A DNA stretch of 13,405 bases from an uncultured Prevotella sp. (GCA_900553595.1 USEC01000045.1:1-13405), one strand, 5' to 3'; counted from the stretch's first letter, positions 1 to 6,577 are shown. Numbers and translations: made by a program. The notes: generated by a model from the sequence alone, not told the origin.

Positions 1-400
1 AGAGGTAGAGCTGGTCGCCCAACATCTTACCTTCTACGGTCATGGCAATCTGGTCGCCCCATGCGCTATTGACAGTGTAAGTACTGTTTTGACCGTTTGT
101 AGAGAACACAACGCCTTCACCCTGAGCTGTTCCGGGAACGTTGGTGAATGTAATCTCGCTGTCTCTGCCGTAAACGGTGAGTGCTTTGATGTTGATGTCG
201 TAAAGACCACCACCTTTGTCGGTGACGGTGACATCGGTCGTGTTAGAACCTTTTCCGGTTACAGTACCTTTCCAAGAGACCTTTCCGTTAAAATTGGAAA
301 CATCTCCGGCAGCTTTCGCCGGTCGTGTCAATGTATAGCCAGTCGCTACAACAGCAACTGTCGCAATCATTAACGCGAGGATAGTAAGAATCTTTTTCAT
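1..400 (-). CDS. Exported calycin-like protein, 3' end outside window (partial)
   Basis: The frame is open from the ATG at 398-400 to the window edge, giving about 133 residues with no stop, so the C-terminus lies outside. The N-terminus is a clear Sec signal peptide: MKK, then a hydrophobic stretch to about residue 23, then a small-residue site near AKA-AG (residues 29-32). The mature part is rich in beta-strand-like Thr, Val and Gly (e.g. DVTVTDKGGGLYDINIKALT, then a DSEITFTNVPGT segment). This resembles the calycin-like beta-barrel domain common in secreted Bacteroidetes proteins; the match is by eye only. The start is supported by the purine-rich AGAAAGGAAAAAG just upstream. The gene has its own promoter and a leader of about 350 nt. 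Function is unknown; I infer a periplasmic or surface location. It could instead be another small beta-rich secreted family. Confidence 0.6.
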   Translation of the reverse strand, partial: MKKILTILALMIATVAVVATGYTLTRPAKAAGDVSNFNGKVSWKGTVTGKGSNTTDVTVTDKGGGLYDINIKALTVYGRDSEITFTNVPGTAQGEGVVFSTNGQNSTYTVNSAWGDQIAMTVEGKMLGDQLYL

Positions 401-752
401 ACTTTTTCCTTTCTGTTAGTTAATAAATTGATTATTGGTTTAAAAAATTAAAAATTTGCGTATAGCATGAAAGCCCGTAAGGGTATTCGTTTTTTCAACT
501 GGCAAGAGGCGACGAGGTAGGCTTCCGCCGATATAAGCTTGCAGCCGAAAGGTACGGCGACAGGCTTATCTCCTTGTCTTCTCGTTTGCTCGTATTTTAT
601 TGATTGTCACTTATATATATAACGTGTATCTTCTTCGTAAAGATGGTTTTTCGGCGGTCTGTATGGGCGTCAGTAGCTCTTCACAGCGTCGGTTTAGGGT
701 TGTGTGGTGTATTGCGGTGGCGTCATTGCCGATAGTCCGTTATTTGCACTAC
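401..752 (-). promoter_or_regulatory. Long, probably structured 5' leader of the calycin-like gene
   Basis: No convincing gene lies between the calycin-like start codon and the promoter at 759-790, so the transcript should carry about 350 untranslated nt. Several stems are visible. GATATAAGC (530-538) faces GCTTATC (564-570), enclosing a GCCG/CGGC hairpin (544-547 with 555-558). A second possible stem pairs the CAGG/CCTTGTC segments around 561-578 and would compete with the first. There is a GGC-TTCC-GCC hairpin at 520-529, CCC-GTAA-GGG at 474-483, and an AT palindrome flanked by CAC/GTG at 608-626. Mutually exclusive stems suggest a cis-regulatory RNA, but I do not recognise a known riboswitch class (no B12 box or TPP core seen). 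Close to the start the leader becomes AT-rich and unstructured, typical of Bacteroidetes initiation regions. Confidence 0.45.
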
Positions 753-758
753 ATGGTG

Positions 759-790
759 CAAAGATAGAAAAAAATATTATAAACTGCAAA
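759..790 (-). promoter_or_regulatory. Bacteroidetes-type sigma-ABfr promoter for the calycin-like gene
   Basis: On the minus strand TTTG (787-790) is followed after exactly 20 bp by TATCTTTG (759-766). This fits the Bacteroidetes consensus TTTG, 19-21 bp, TAnnTTTG. Transcription would start near 752, placing a leader of about 350 nt ahead of the ATG at 400. It is the best promoter match in the window. Confidence 0.75.
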
Positions 791-849
791 TTTTTTTAGA
801 TAAAAAATGAAAAGAGGGGATGGGAGGGGGTTAAAAAGGAGTTGGCGGT

Positions 850-950
850 AGGAGGTCGAGCGTCCTCGCTCGACAACACAGACCAGACATTGCATACTTT
901 TTTATTATGCGGTTTGGGTGGTGCTGTCGAGCGGGGACGCTCGACCTCCT
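850..950. repeat. RAYT-associated palindromic element, copy A
   Basis: The 30-bp arms 850-879 and 921-950 are inverted repeats matching at 28 of 30 positions. Each arm also contains its own small hairpin (CGAGCG-TCCT-CGCTCG at 857-872). The centre has a further weak stem, GCATA (892-896) with TATGC (906-910). This is the layout of a REP pair (BIME): two head-to-head REP-like hairpins around a spacer. The TAG stop of the transposase gene (949-951) lies at the element's edge. A second copy in the same orientation sits at 1628-1727. Confidence 0.85.
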
Positions 951-1590
951 ATTCTTCATTTACTTTCTTCCTCACATACAGCGCATAACTACTCGCTTTC
1001 AGACCTTTCGGATTGTTGCATATATACTCCATGTACCTGTCGAAGTCGTCCGCATCACGCACAATTCTATCGAAAATACCGTGCTGCCATACGGTGCCGT
1101 TTTTCCCTGTCTCTTCATTTATACGATGCGCCGTAAAACTCTTCACTTTTGCTATTAGCTGCACTATCGGCACTACAGAGAGCGGAGTGAGAAGCAGATG
1201 CACATGGTTGGGCATGATGACAAAGGCATGGATGAGATAGTTTTTCTCATCGAAAAACCTTATGGCATCGGAAACAATGGTCTGCACACGTTTGTCGGCA
1301 AGTATGCAACTGCCGTGTCCGGTATCAATCCAACGTTCTATCCGTCGTGCTATTTCAAGAGGCTGCTTGTCAGACTTTCTGTCTGTTGTCCCCATCCATT
1401 TCTTGGTTGCTGTTTCCCTCTCCATCTTCTTTAACTCGTCCAGTTTTTCTTGTGGCAGTGAGTCGGCAAGCCTGAATGTTACGAATACGGTCTTGTTCTC
1501 TTGGAACCAGTGTGGCAGTCGCTTGCCGTAAATATGGACAAACTCTTTCTTGTTGAGAAACTGGATGTTGTCGCAGGTGGTGTCGGTCAT
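949..1590 (-). CDS. REP-associated tyrosine transposase (RAYT, Y1/HUH family)
   Basis: The 213-residue product has the family signature MPNHVHLLLTP (126-136), with the metal-binding HUH pair H129 and H131. Downstream come KSFTAHRIN (150-158), GTVWQHGIFDRIVRD (165-179) and YICNNPKGL (189-197), all in the usual order of TnpA_REP/Y1 transposases. These enzymes nick and join single-stranded DNA at palindromic REP hairpins. Where relatives often have a tyrosine in the WQ-x-x-Y-[FY]-D block, this protein has I-F (172-173), so the catalytic tyrosine is uncertain; Y189 is a candidate. I chose the ATG at 1588-1590 because a longer frame starting at 1656 only translates repeat copy B. Base composition is more AT-rich than the helicase next door. 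The gene lies between two copies of one palindromic element, which is strong context for a self-contained REP/RAYT unit. Confidence 0.85.
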   Translation of the reverse strand: MTDTTCDNIQFLNKKEFVHIYGKRLPHWFQENKTVFVTFRLADSLPQEKLDELKKMERETATKKWMGTTDRKSDKQPLEIARRIERWIDTGHGSCILADKRVQTIVSDAIRFFDEKNYLIHAFVIMPNHVHLLLTPLSVVPIVQLIAKVKSFTAHRINEETGKNGTVWQHGIFDRIVRDADDFDRYMEYICNNPKGLKASSYALYVRKKVNEE

Positions 1591-1627
1591 AGGGTGTTTT
1601 TTGATTTTAAGAAATGTTAGTAGATTT

Positions 1628-1727
1628 AGGAGGTCGAGCGTCCCGCTCGACAACACAGATCAGATGTTGCATACTTTTTTTATTATGCGGTTTGGGTGAT
1701 GTTGTCGAGCGAGACGCTCGACCTCCT
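1628..1727. repeat. RAYT-associated palindromic element, copy B
   Basis: This is a near-copy of the element at 850-950 in the same orientation. It shares the arm sequence AGGAGGTCGAGCGTC, the ACTTTTTT centre and the TTATGCGGTTTGGGTG segment; differences are a few substitutions and one- to two-base indels. The terminal inverted repeats pair over about 28 bp. The stop codon TAG of the helicase gene (1726-1728) overlaps its outer end, just as the transposase stop overlaps copy A. Confidence 0.85.
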
Positions 1728-3597
1728 ATTTCTTCCTCGGCTTGCGTCTTGCCCATCCTTCTTCGCTGAAGTCGGGGATGTCGCCTTTGAGGCGCACTTC
1801 GTGTGCTTGTGCCATGAGCTGGCGCCAGTCGGTGCTTTCGGGGTGTTTGTCCTGCCGTTGGGTGTCGCCCTTACGGCCGCCGCGCTGGCGTGTGGCGTTC
1901 TGTCGTGTGCCTCGTGCCGTGTCGCGTCGTGGTGTCCGCTCCTTGGCGTTGTCGCGTGAGGGCGTGTCGTCGGCGTCGTTGCAGCGCACGGTGCGGTTGC
2001 GGTACTTGGCTCCGTTGAGGGCCCGCATCACCTTTTGGGCATCGGCTTCGGGCACTTCTATGTAGGAGATGCGTGCGAGGAGGTCGATGTGTCCCACTTC
2101 CTGCCGTCCCTGCACGTTGCGGTTGATGAACTGCATCACCTCGCCGGGATAGAAGCCGTCGTCCTTGCCGAGGTTGATGAAGAGCCGTCGGAATCCCTTC
2201 TCTGCCTTGCGCTTGCCGCCCTTTTCGCGGCCGGCACCCTTGTCTGAGCGTTCGGAGGAGCTTTTGGAGGATGGTTTCACTATTTCGGGAGCGTCGGCGT
2301 AGTATTTGAGGAAGCGTCCGAATTCGAGCGACACTATCTTCTTGAGGATGTCCTCCTTGTCGAAGTACTCGAAGTGGCGGTTGATGTCGGCCATGAAGGG
2401 TGCAATCTGTTCTTCATCGACATCCACTTTCTCTATCTCGTCGATGGCTTTGAAGAGTTGCTTGGAGCAAATCTCCTGCGGCGTGGGGAGGGTGCCATCG
2501 ACGAATGCCTTGCCGATGGTCTTCTCTATGGCACGCACTTTTCCTTTCTCCTTGGTGTGTATGATGGATATTGATGTGCCTTTCTTGCCGGCACGCCCCG
2601 TTCTGCCGGAGCGGTGGGTGTAGCTTTCTATGTCGGCAGGCAGACCGTAGTTTATGACATGTGTGAGGTCGTCGACATCGAGTCCGCGTGCCGCCACATC
2701 GGTGGCTACGAGGAGTTGCGTGATGTGTTGGCGGAACTTCTGCATTGTTATGTCGCGCTGCTGCTGCGAGAGGTCGCCGTGCAGCGGTTCGGCGTTGTAG
2801 CCGTCGCGAATGAGTTTGTCGGCCACTTCCTGCGTCTCTGCCTTGGTGCGGCAGAAGATGATGCCGTAGATGCGTGGATAGTAATCGACGATGCGCTTGA
2901 GTGCGAGGTACTTGTCCTTGGCGTTCACCATATAATATATGTGGTTCACGTTCTCGGCTCCCTCGTTGCGCGAGCCCACCACTATCTCCTTGTGGTCGTG
3001 CAGGTAGCCTTGTGCTATCTTCTCTATCTCCTTGCTCATGGTGGCTGAGAAGAGGAGCGTGTTGCGTTCGGTGGGTACGTTGTCGAATATTTCGTTGATG
3101 CTGTCGGAGAATCCCATGTTGAGCATCTCGTCGGCTTCGTCGAGCACCACGTTCTGCACGTTGTCGAGCTTGGCGGCTCCGCGGTGCATGAGGTCGATGA
3201 GTCGTCCCGGCGTCGCTACTATTATCTGTGCTCCGCGTTTGAGTGCGTGCATCTGGTCGATGATGGATGTTCCTCCATACACCGCCACGATGTTGATGCC
3301 CTTGATGTATTTTGCGAACGACTTGAGGTCGTCGGCTATTTGCAGGCATAGTTCTCGTGTCGGCGAGATTACTATTGCCTGTGTCTTTCGTTCTGTGGGG
3401 TCGGTGCGTTGTAGGAGTGGAATGCCGAAAGCGGCGGTCTTGCCTGTGCCTGTCTGGGCGAGGGCTATGACGTCGTTGCCGTTGCCGAGCAGGTATGGAA
3501 TCACTTCTTCCTGCACGGGCATGGGGTGTTCGAAACCGAGTTCGTCGATGGCGCGGCGTATTTCGGGGGCGACGCCTAATTCTTCAAATGTCTGCAT
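1726..3597 (-). CDS. DEAD-box ATP-dependent RNA helicase (DeaD/CsdA-like, DbpA-type RNA-binding domain)
   Basis: The protein of 623 residues has a complete helicase core: FEELG and the Q-motif region (4-29), Walker A AQTGTGKT (47-54), PTREL (79-83), GG (108-109), TPGR (129-132), DEAD (153-156), SAT (184-186), IIFCRT (246-251), ARGLDV (303-308) and HRSGRTGRAG (328-337). Residues ~468-542 (from GFRRLFINLG) form a DbpA/CsdA-type RNA-binding domain. A basic, low-complexity tail follows to RRKPRKK. The enzyme should unwind RNA duplexes using ATP; relatives act in ribosome assembly and cold adaptation, and which of these applies here is inference. The start is the first ATG, matching the usual N-terminus MQTFEELG. 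The stop codon TAG is shared with the outer edge of repeat copy B. The gene has its own spacer from the FKBP cluster, holding a strong hairpin. Confidence 0.95.
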   Translation of the reverse strand: MQTFEELGVAPEIRRAIDELGFEHPMPVQEEVIPYLLGNGNDVIALAQTGTGKTAAFGIPLLQRTDPTERKTQAIVISPTRELCLQIADDLKSFAKYIKGINIVAVYGGTSIIDQMHALKRGAQIIVATPGRLIDLMHRGAAKLDNVQNVVLDEADEMLNMGFSDSINEIFDNVPTERNTLLFSATMSKEIEKIAQGYLHDHKEIVVGSRNEGAENVNHIYYMVNAKDKYLALKRIVDYYPRIYGIIFCRTKAETQEVADKLIRDGYNAEPLHGDLSQQQRDITMQKFRQHITQLLVATDVAARGLDVDDLTHVINYGLPADIESYTHRSGRTGRAGKKGTSISIIHTKEKGKVRAIEKTIGKAFVDGTLPTPQEICSKQLFKAIDEIEKVDVDEEQIAPFMADINRHFEYFDKEDILKKIVSLEFGRFLKYYADAPEIVKPSSKSSSERSDKGAGREKGGKRKAEKGFRRLFINLGKDDGFYPGEVMQFINRNVQGRQEVGHIDLLARISYIEVPEADAQKVMRALNGAKYRNRTVRCNDADDTPSRDNAKERTPRRDTARGTRQNATRQRGGRKGDTQRQDKHPESTDWRQLMAQAHEVRLKGDIPDFSEEGWARRKPRKK

Positions 3598-3666
3598 GAT
3601 GGTTGGGATTGGGGGATGGAGGTGTGTCCTCCGGTGCCTTTGTGGCTTCTTAAAAAAGTTGAGTGG

Positions 3667-3730
3667 GTGTCAAAACGGGAGTTAGCGGAAGTTGTCGGAA
3701 GTCAATCCGCTAACTTCAGTTTTGAGACAC
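3667..3730. terminator. Long hairpin between FKBP gene and helicase gene
   Basis: The left arm GTGTCAAAACGGGAGTTAGC (continuing GGA) pairs with the right arm ending CAGTTTTGAGACAC, giving about 22 paired positions with one 2-nt bulge. The loop carries another GGAAGT word. On the minus strand a T-run follows about 10 nt later (3651-3656), so it may end transcription of the FKBP gene upstream. The arms contain the same GGGAGTTAGCGGAAGTT words found at 8935-9094, so it may also belong to a repeat family. Confidence 0.6.
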
Positions 3731-3757
3731 CGTCTATTCTGAAAAAACGTGTTGCCT

Positions 3758-4666
3758 TTATTCGGCCTTTTTAGCGTTCACTTTCACCACTTCGACGGTG
3801 AAGACGAGGGTGGAGTAGGGCTTGATTGCGCCGGCAGGGCGTGAGCCGTAGGCGAGGTTCTGCGGTATGTAGAGCATCCACTTGCTGCCTTCGGGCATCA
3901 TGCAGAGTGCTTCTGTCCATCCCTTTATCACCTGGTCGGGGCGGAATGTGGTGGTGTCGGGTGTGCGCTTGTAGCTGCTGTCGAACACGTTGCCGTCGAT
4001 GGTGTGGCCTTCGTAGCGTACGGTGATGTTGTCGTCGGCCTTGGCGATGGGTCCTTCGCCCTTCTTGAGCACCTTGTACTGGAGTCCGGAGGGGAGAGTC
4101 ACGACGCCCTCGTTGGTGGCGTTCTTCTGTAGCCAGAGTTCGTTGTCGAGCTTGTAGGCGGCGTTCTTCTTATCCTCTTCGGCCTTGCGTATGTTCATGA
4201 AGTGCTCGCTTGCTTTCTCGACGTTCATTATCGTGGTGTCGCCGAGAACGGCAGCGATGAATCCTTCGTTGAACTTCTTCTTGTCGATGGTGTAGGGAGT
4301 GCCTTCGAAGTCGCCCTTTACGCCGGTGAACATGCGCTGTTCGAGCATCTGTGCCACTACATATCCTGCGACACGGGCGTTGAAGTCGGCCTGCTCCGAC
4401 TTGCTGAGGGCTTCACGGAGAGCGGTGGCGAAGTTGCCGAAGTTGGCTGAATCCACCTGCATCTGGTTGGTGATGTACTGGTCGAGGCCTCGTGTGAGAG
4501 CCTGTCCTGCGGCGTAACTGAGTGAGTCGGAGGGCGTTGTGAGTGCTACGACCTCCTTCTTCTGTGGTTCCGGGGTCTTCTGTTTCTTCTTGCCGGGGAG
4601 CTCGGGAGCTGCGGCAAATGTTGCGCTCGCTACGAAGAGGAGCGCGATGAGAGTGATATGTTTCAT
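3758..4666 (-). CDS. FKBP-type peptidyl-prolyl isomerase, Sec-exported
   Basis: The product of 302 residues starts MKHITLIALLFVASATFAAA, a typical signal peptide with cleavage near AFAAA-P, so the mature protein should be periplasmic. I chose the ATG at 4664-4666 because the longer frame from 4732 would bury the signal peptide and read through a hairpin. A Lys/Pro-rich linker (25-40) leads to an FKBP N-terminal dimerisation-type domain (about 46-180, opening SDSLSYAAGQALTRGL). The catalytic FKBP domain spans 190-297: VRYEG (216-220), FDSSY (228-232), VIKGWTEAL (246-254), YIPQNLAYG (266-274). It catalyses cis-trans isomerisation of prolyl bonds. It is the last of three consecutive FKBP genes, separated from the previous one by a terminator-like hairpin. 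Architecture resembles FkpA/Mip proteins. Confidence 0.93.
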   Translation of the reverse strand: MKHITLIALLFVASATFAAAPELPGKKKQKTPEPQKKEVVALTTPSDSLSYAAGQALTRGLDQYITNQMQVDSANFGNFATALREALSKSEQADFNARVAGYVVAQMLEQRMFTGVKGDFEGTPYTIDKKKFNEGFIAAVLGDTTIMNVEKASEHFMNIRKAEEDKKNAAYKLDNELWLQKNATNEGVVTLPSGLQYKVLKKGEGPIAKADDNITVRYEGHTIDGNVFDSSYKRTPDTTTFRPDQVIKGWTEALCMMPEGSKWMLYIPQNLAYGSRPAGAIKPYSTLVFTVEVVKVNAKKAE

Positions 4667-4687
4667 TGTCTTTCTATTAGAAAAAGT

Positions 4688-4742
4688 CGCGCTCCGCATG
4701 TGCAAAGGCATCGTTGAGGTGCTTTTGTTCATGCGGAGCGCG
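4688..4742 (-). terminator. Terminator-like hairpin between two FKBP genes
   Basis: A perfect 13-bp stem, CGCGCTCCGCATG (4688-4700) with CATGCGGAGCGCG (4730-4742), encloses a 29-nt loop with further partial pairing (AAAGGCA with TGCTTTT). On the minus strand it begins 14 nt after the stop of the lipoprotein FKBP gene and is followed by ACTTTTTCT, the form of an intrinsic terminator. The next start codon is only about 22 nt beyond it, so it could act as an attenuator or an RNA-stability element between the two genes. Confidence 0.7.
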
Positions 4743-4756
4743 GATGGTGTGATGTA

Positions 4757-5629
4757 TTATTTGCCTACCTTTATGAGTTCAATCTTGAACACGAGGGGAG
4801 AGAAGGGCTTGATCTGTCCGGTCTCACGCTCGCCGTAAGCGAGTTCCTGCGGAATGTAAACTTCCCATACAGAGCCTTCGGGCATGTGTACGAGTGCTTC
4901 TGTCCATCCCTTTATCACCTGGTTGGCACGGAGATCTACGGGTTTGCCGTTCTTGTAGCTGCTGTCGAAGACGGTGCCGTTGATGAGGCGACCTTCGTAG
5001 TTTACGGTCACAAGCGATGTGTCCTTAGGCATTGCGCCCTTGCCTTCCTTGATAACCTTGTACTGGACTCCAGAGGGAAGCACCTTCACGCCTTCTTTCT
5101 TGGCGTTGGCTGCCATCCACTCTTCGCCGGCCTTCTTGTTGGGGCCGTACTGCTCTTCCATAGCCTTGGCCTTCACTTCCTGAATCTTTTTCTGCATTGT
5201 CATCTGTGCCTGTGCCATGTTCATAAAGCCGTACTTGCCTTTCACGCCCTGCACGAATCCTGCCATGAAGTTCTTGAGTGAGATGGTCTTTGTGCTGTCC
5301 TCGCCGAAGAGCTCGTGGTTGATGCCCTTCACCATGCGGTTGGAAATCTGCTGTCCTATCTGCACACCCATGTAGTAGGCGGCCTTCTTCTTGTCGTCGC
5401 CGGCATTTGCACCGTCGTTGAGACCCTTGATGAAGGCATCCATGTAGGTAGTGTCAATCTCCATCTGTGTGAGATATTCCTTCAGACCCTGGGTCTGTGC
5501 CATACCCATAGCATAGCTGAGGGTATCGACGTCGGTTTTGAGGTTGGGCTTCTGTGTTGAGTTGCCGCATGAAGCCATGAAGCTTGCGGCGGTGATAGCC
5601 AGAGCGGCTACGATTGTAAGCTTTTTCAT
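4757..5629 (-). CDS. FKBP-type peptidyl-prolyl isomerase, lipoprotein
   Basis: The product of 290 residues begins with a lipoprotein signal peptide, hydrophobic to residue 18, then the lipobox F-M-A-S-C with lipidated Cys21. The protein should therefore be anchored to a cell-envelope membrane. Residues about 34-175 form an FKBP N-terminal domain (DTLSYAMGMAQTQGL at 35-49). Residues 183-288 are the FKBP catalytic domain: VNYEG (209-213), FDSSY (221-225), VIKGWTEAL (238-246), YIPQELAYG (258-266). It is a paralogue of the genes on either side. The start is the first ATG, preceded by an A-rich leader. A simple-repeat spacer of about 200 bp separates it from the upstream FKBP gene, and a hairpin terminator lies directly behind it. 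Confidence 0.93.
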   Translation of the reverse strand: MKKLTIVAALAITAASFMASCGNSTQKPNLKTDVDTLSYAMGMAQTQGLKEYLTQMEIDTTYMDAFIKGLNDGANAGDDKKKAAYYMGVQIGQQISNRMVKGINHELFGEDSTKTISLKNFMAGFVQGVKGKYGFMNMAQAQMTMQKKIQEVKAKAMEEQYGPNKKAGEEWMAANAKKEGVKVLPSGVQYKVIKEGKGAMPKDTSLVTVNYEGRLINGTVFDSSYKNGKPVDLRANQVIKGWTEALVHMPEGSVWEVYIPQELAYGERETGQIKPFSPLVFKIELIKVGK

Positions 5630-5655
5630 TTTTGTATATTGCGTTTATGTTTTTT

Positions 5656-5838
5656 TTCTTGAGTAAGAAGTTAGAGAAGTTAAAGAAGTTAGAGGAGTTA
5701 AGAAGTTAGAGAAGTTAAAGAAGTTAGAGAAGTTAAAGCCAAATGCTTTGTCTCTTTACTTTTTTACCTTTTTACTTTTTTACTCTTTTACTTTAACTCC
5801 TTCTCTTTTTACTTTTTTACTTTTTTACTCTTTTACTC
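5656..5838. repeat. Simple-repeat spacer between FKBP genes (GAAGTTAGA and TACTTTTT tandem words)
   Basis: From 5667 to about 5738 the plus strand is a near-perfect run of 9-bp units GAAGTTAGA/GAAGTTAAA (eight units, one shortened). After a small central hairpin (AAAGC-CAAAT-GCTTT, 5736-5750) comes a second tandem run built on TTTACTTTT to 5838. The purine-rich left half and pyrimidine-rich right half are loosely complementary, so the region can form a long imperfect hairpin. It contains no gene. It lies directly after the FklB-like stop codon and ends about 27 bp before the lipoprotein start, so copy-number changes could affect read-through or initiation. Confidence 0.8.
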
Positions 5839-6444
5839 TTATTTCACTTCTATCAGTTCCACATCGAACACGAGTGCTGAGAAGGGAGGAATCTGCTGTC
5901 CTGCTCCGTGCTCGCCGTAAGCGAGGTTGTAGGGGATGAAGAAGCGGTACTTTGCGCCCTCTTTCATGAGCTGCAGGCCTTCTGTCCAGCCGGCGATGAC
6001 GCCGTTGAGCGGGAATGTTGCGGGTTCTCCGCGCTGAATGCTGCTGTCGAAGAGAGTGCCGTCGATGAGCATTCCCTCGTAGTGGCACACCACAGCATCG
6101 GTGGCTTTCGGCTGGCGGCCGGTGCCTTCCTTGATTACCTGGTACTGCAATCCTGAGGGGAGCACAGTCACGCCTTCTTTCTTGGCGTTGTCGGCGAGCC
6201 ATGCTTCGCCTTTCTGCTTGTTCTCCTTGTACTTCTCGGCGGCTGCTGCACGCTGTTTCTTCTCCTGGTTCTCAAAGAATTCCTTTACGATTGTCTGCGC
6301 TTCGGCATCGCTTATCTGCGGCTCTCTGCCCTCGATGACATCCTTGATAGACTGTGCGAAATCGTCGATGTTGAGCCCTTCGGCACCCATCTGCGACAAC
6401 TGACGGCCTATACCAAGGCCCAAAGCGTAACTTACTTTATCCAT
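5839..6444 (-). CDS. FklB-like FKBP-type peptidyl-prolyl isomerase, cytoplasmic
   Basis: The protein of 201 residues has no signal peptide: it opens directly with MDKVSYALGLGIGRQLSQMG, an FKBP N-terminal domain (about 1-85). The catalytic domain covers 94-200: CHYEG (120-124), FDSSIQRGEPATFPLNGVI (132-150), AGWTEGLQLM (151-160), IPYNLAYGEHGAGQQIPPF (170-188). Size and layout match FklB, the cytoplasmic two-domain FKBP. Its close likeness to the next two genes shows a tandem paralogue cluster whose members differ mainly in export signal. It is the promoter-proximal member; a possible -7 element lies at 6488-6495. The A-rich leader TTAATAATAAACGCAAT lacks a Shine-Dalgarno sequence. Confidence 0.93.
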   Translation of the reverse strand: MDKVSYALGLGIGRQLSQMGAEGLNIDDFAQSIKDVIEGREPQISDAEAQTIVKEFFENQEKKQRAAAAEKYKENKQKGEAWLADNAKKEGVTVLPSGLQYQVIKEGTGRQPKATDAVVCHYEGMLIDGTLFDSSIQRGEPATFPLNGVIAGWTEGLQLMKEGAKYRFFIPYNLAYGEHGAGQQIPPFSALVFDVELIEVK

Positions 6445-6487
6445 ATTGCGTTTATTATTAATGTGTCAAACGTGATTTAAAAACATG

Positions 6488-6495
6488 CAAATTTA
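6488..6495 (-). promoter_or_regulatory. Possible -7 element for the FKBP cluster
   Basis: TAAATTTG on the minus strand fits TAnnTTTG and lies 44 bp before the FklB-like start. No TTTG is found at the expected -33 distance, so the call rests on one half of the consensus and on its position. Confidence 0.35.
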
Positions 6496-6542
6496 CTATT
6501 TTTCCGTGAGAGGTAAGGCTTCTTTGGCGAAAAATTAAGAAT

Positions 6543-6577
6543 TTTGTAGATAATTATAGAACTTTACCGTACCTTTG
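6543..6577 (+). promoter_or_regulatory. Promoter for ruvB-DUF2851
   Basis: TACCTTTG (6570-6577) is a full match to the Bacteroidetes -7 box. TTTG at 6543-6546 may be the -33 box, although the 23-bp gap is slightly long. Transcription would start near 6584, giving a leader of about 20 nt before the ATG at 6607. This argues against the upstream TTG at 6589 as the start. Confidence 0.55.

Larger units (their letters stand above)
850..1727. mobile_element. REP/RAYT unit (transposase gene bracketed by direct repeats)
   Basis: Two ~100-bp copies of one palindromic element, both in the same orientation, flank a single RAYT gene with little else between them. RAYTs elsewhere are known to be flanked by their cognate REP sequences and to act on them. 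The whole block fits between the leader/promoter of the calycin-like gene and the end of the helicase gene without breaking either. Whether the unit still moves, or is a domesticated resident, cannot be told from one window. Confidence 0.65.

Noticed and set aside
1591..1656. Upstream start for the transposase
   Set aside because: The first residues MLSSGTLDLL are a translation of repeat copy B; the same peptide appears from copy A, so it reflects the repeat and not the protein.
1726..1740. Truncation of the helicase by the repeat element
   Set aside because: The tail PDFSEEGWARRKPRKK looks like a natural C-terminus of the family, so the element probably only touches the stop codon.
2414..3349. 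Large Arg/His-rich open frame on the minus strand inside the helicase gene
   Set aside because: It is an out-of-frame shadow of the helicase gene, with unnatural composition and no recognisable domain.
4667..4732. Upstream start for the exported FKBP
   Set aside because: It would translate the terminator-like hairpin and place 22 residues before a good signal peptide.
3758..6444. FKBP genes as fragments of one broken gene
   Set aside because: Each has its own complete two-domain protein and its own start region; they are intact paralogues.
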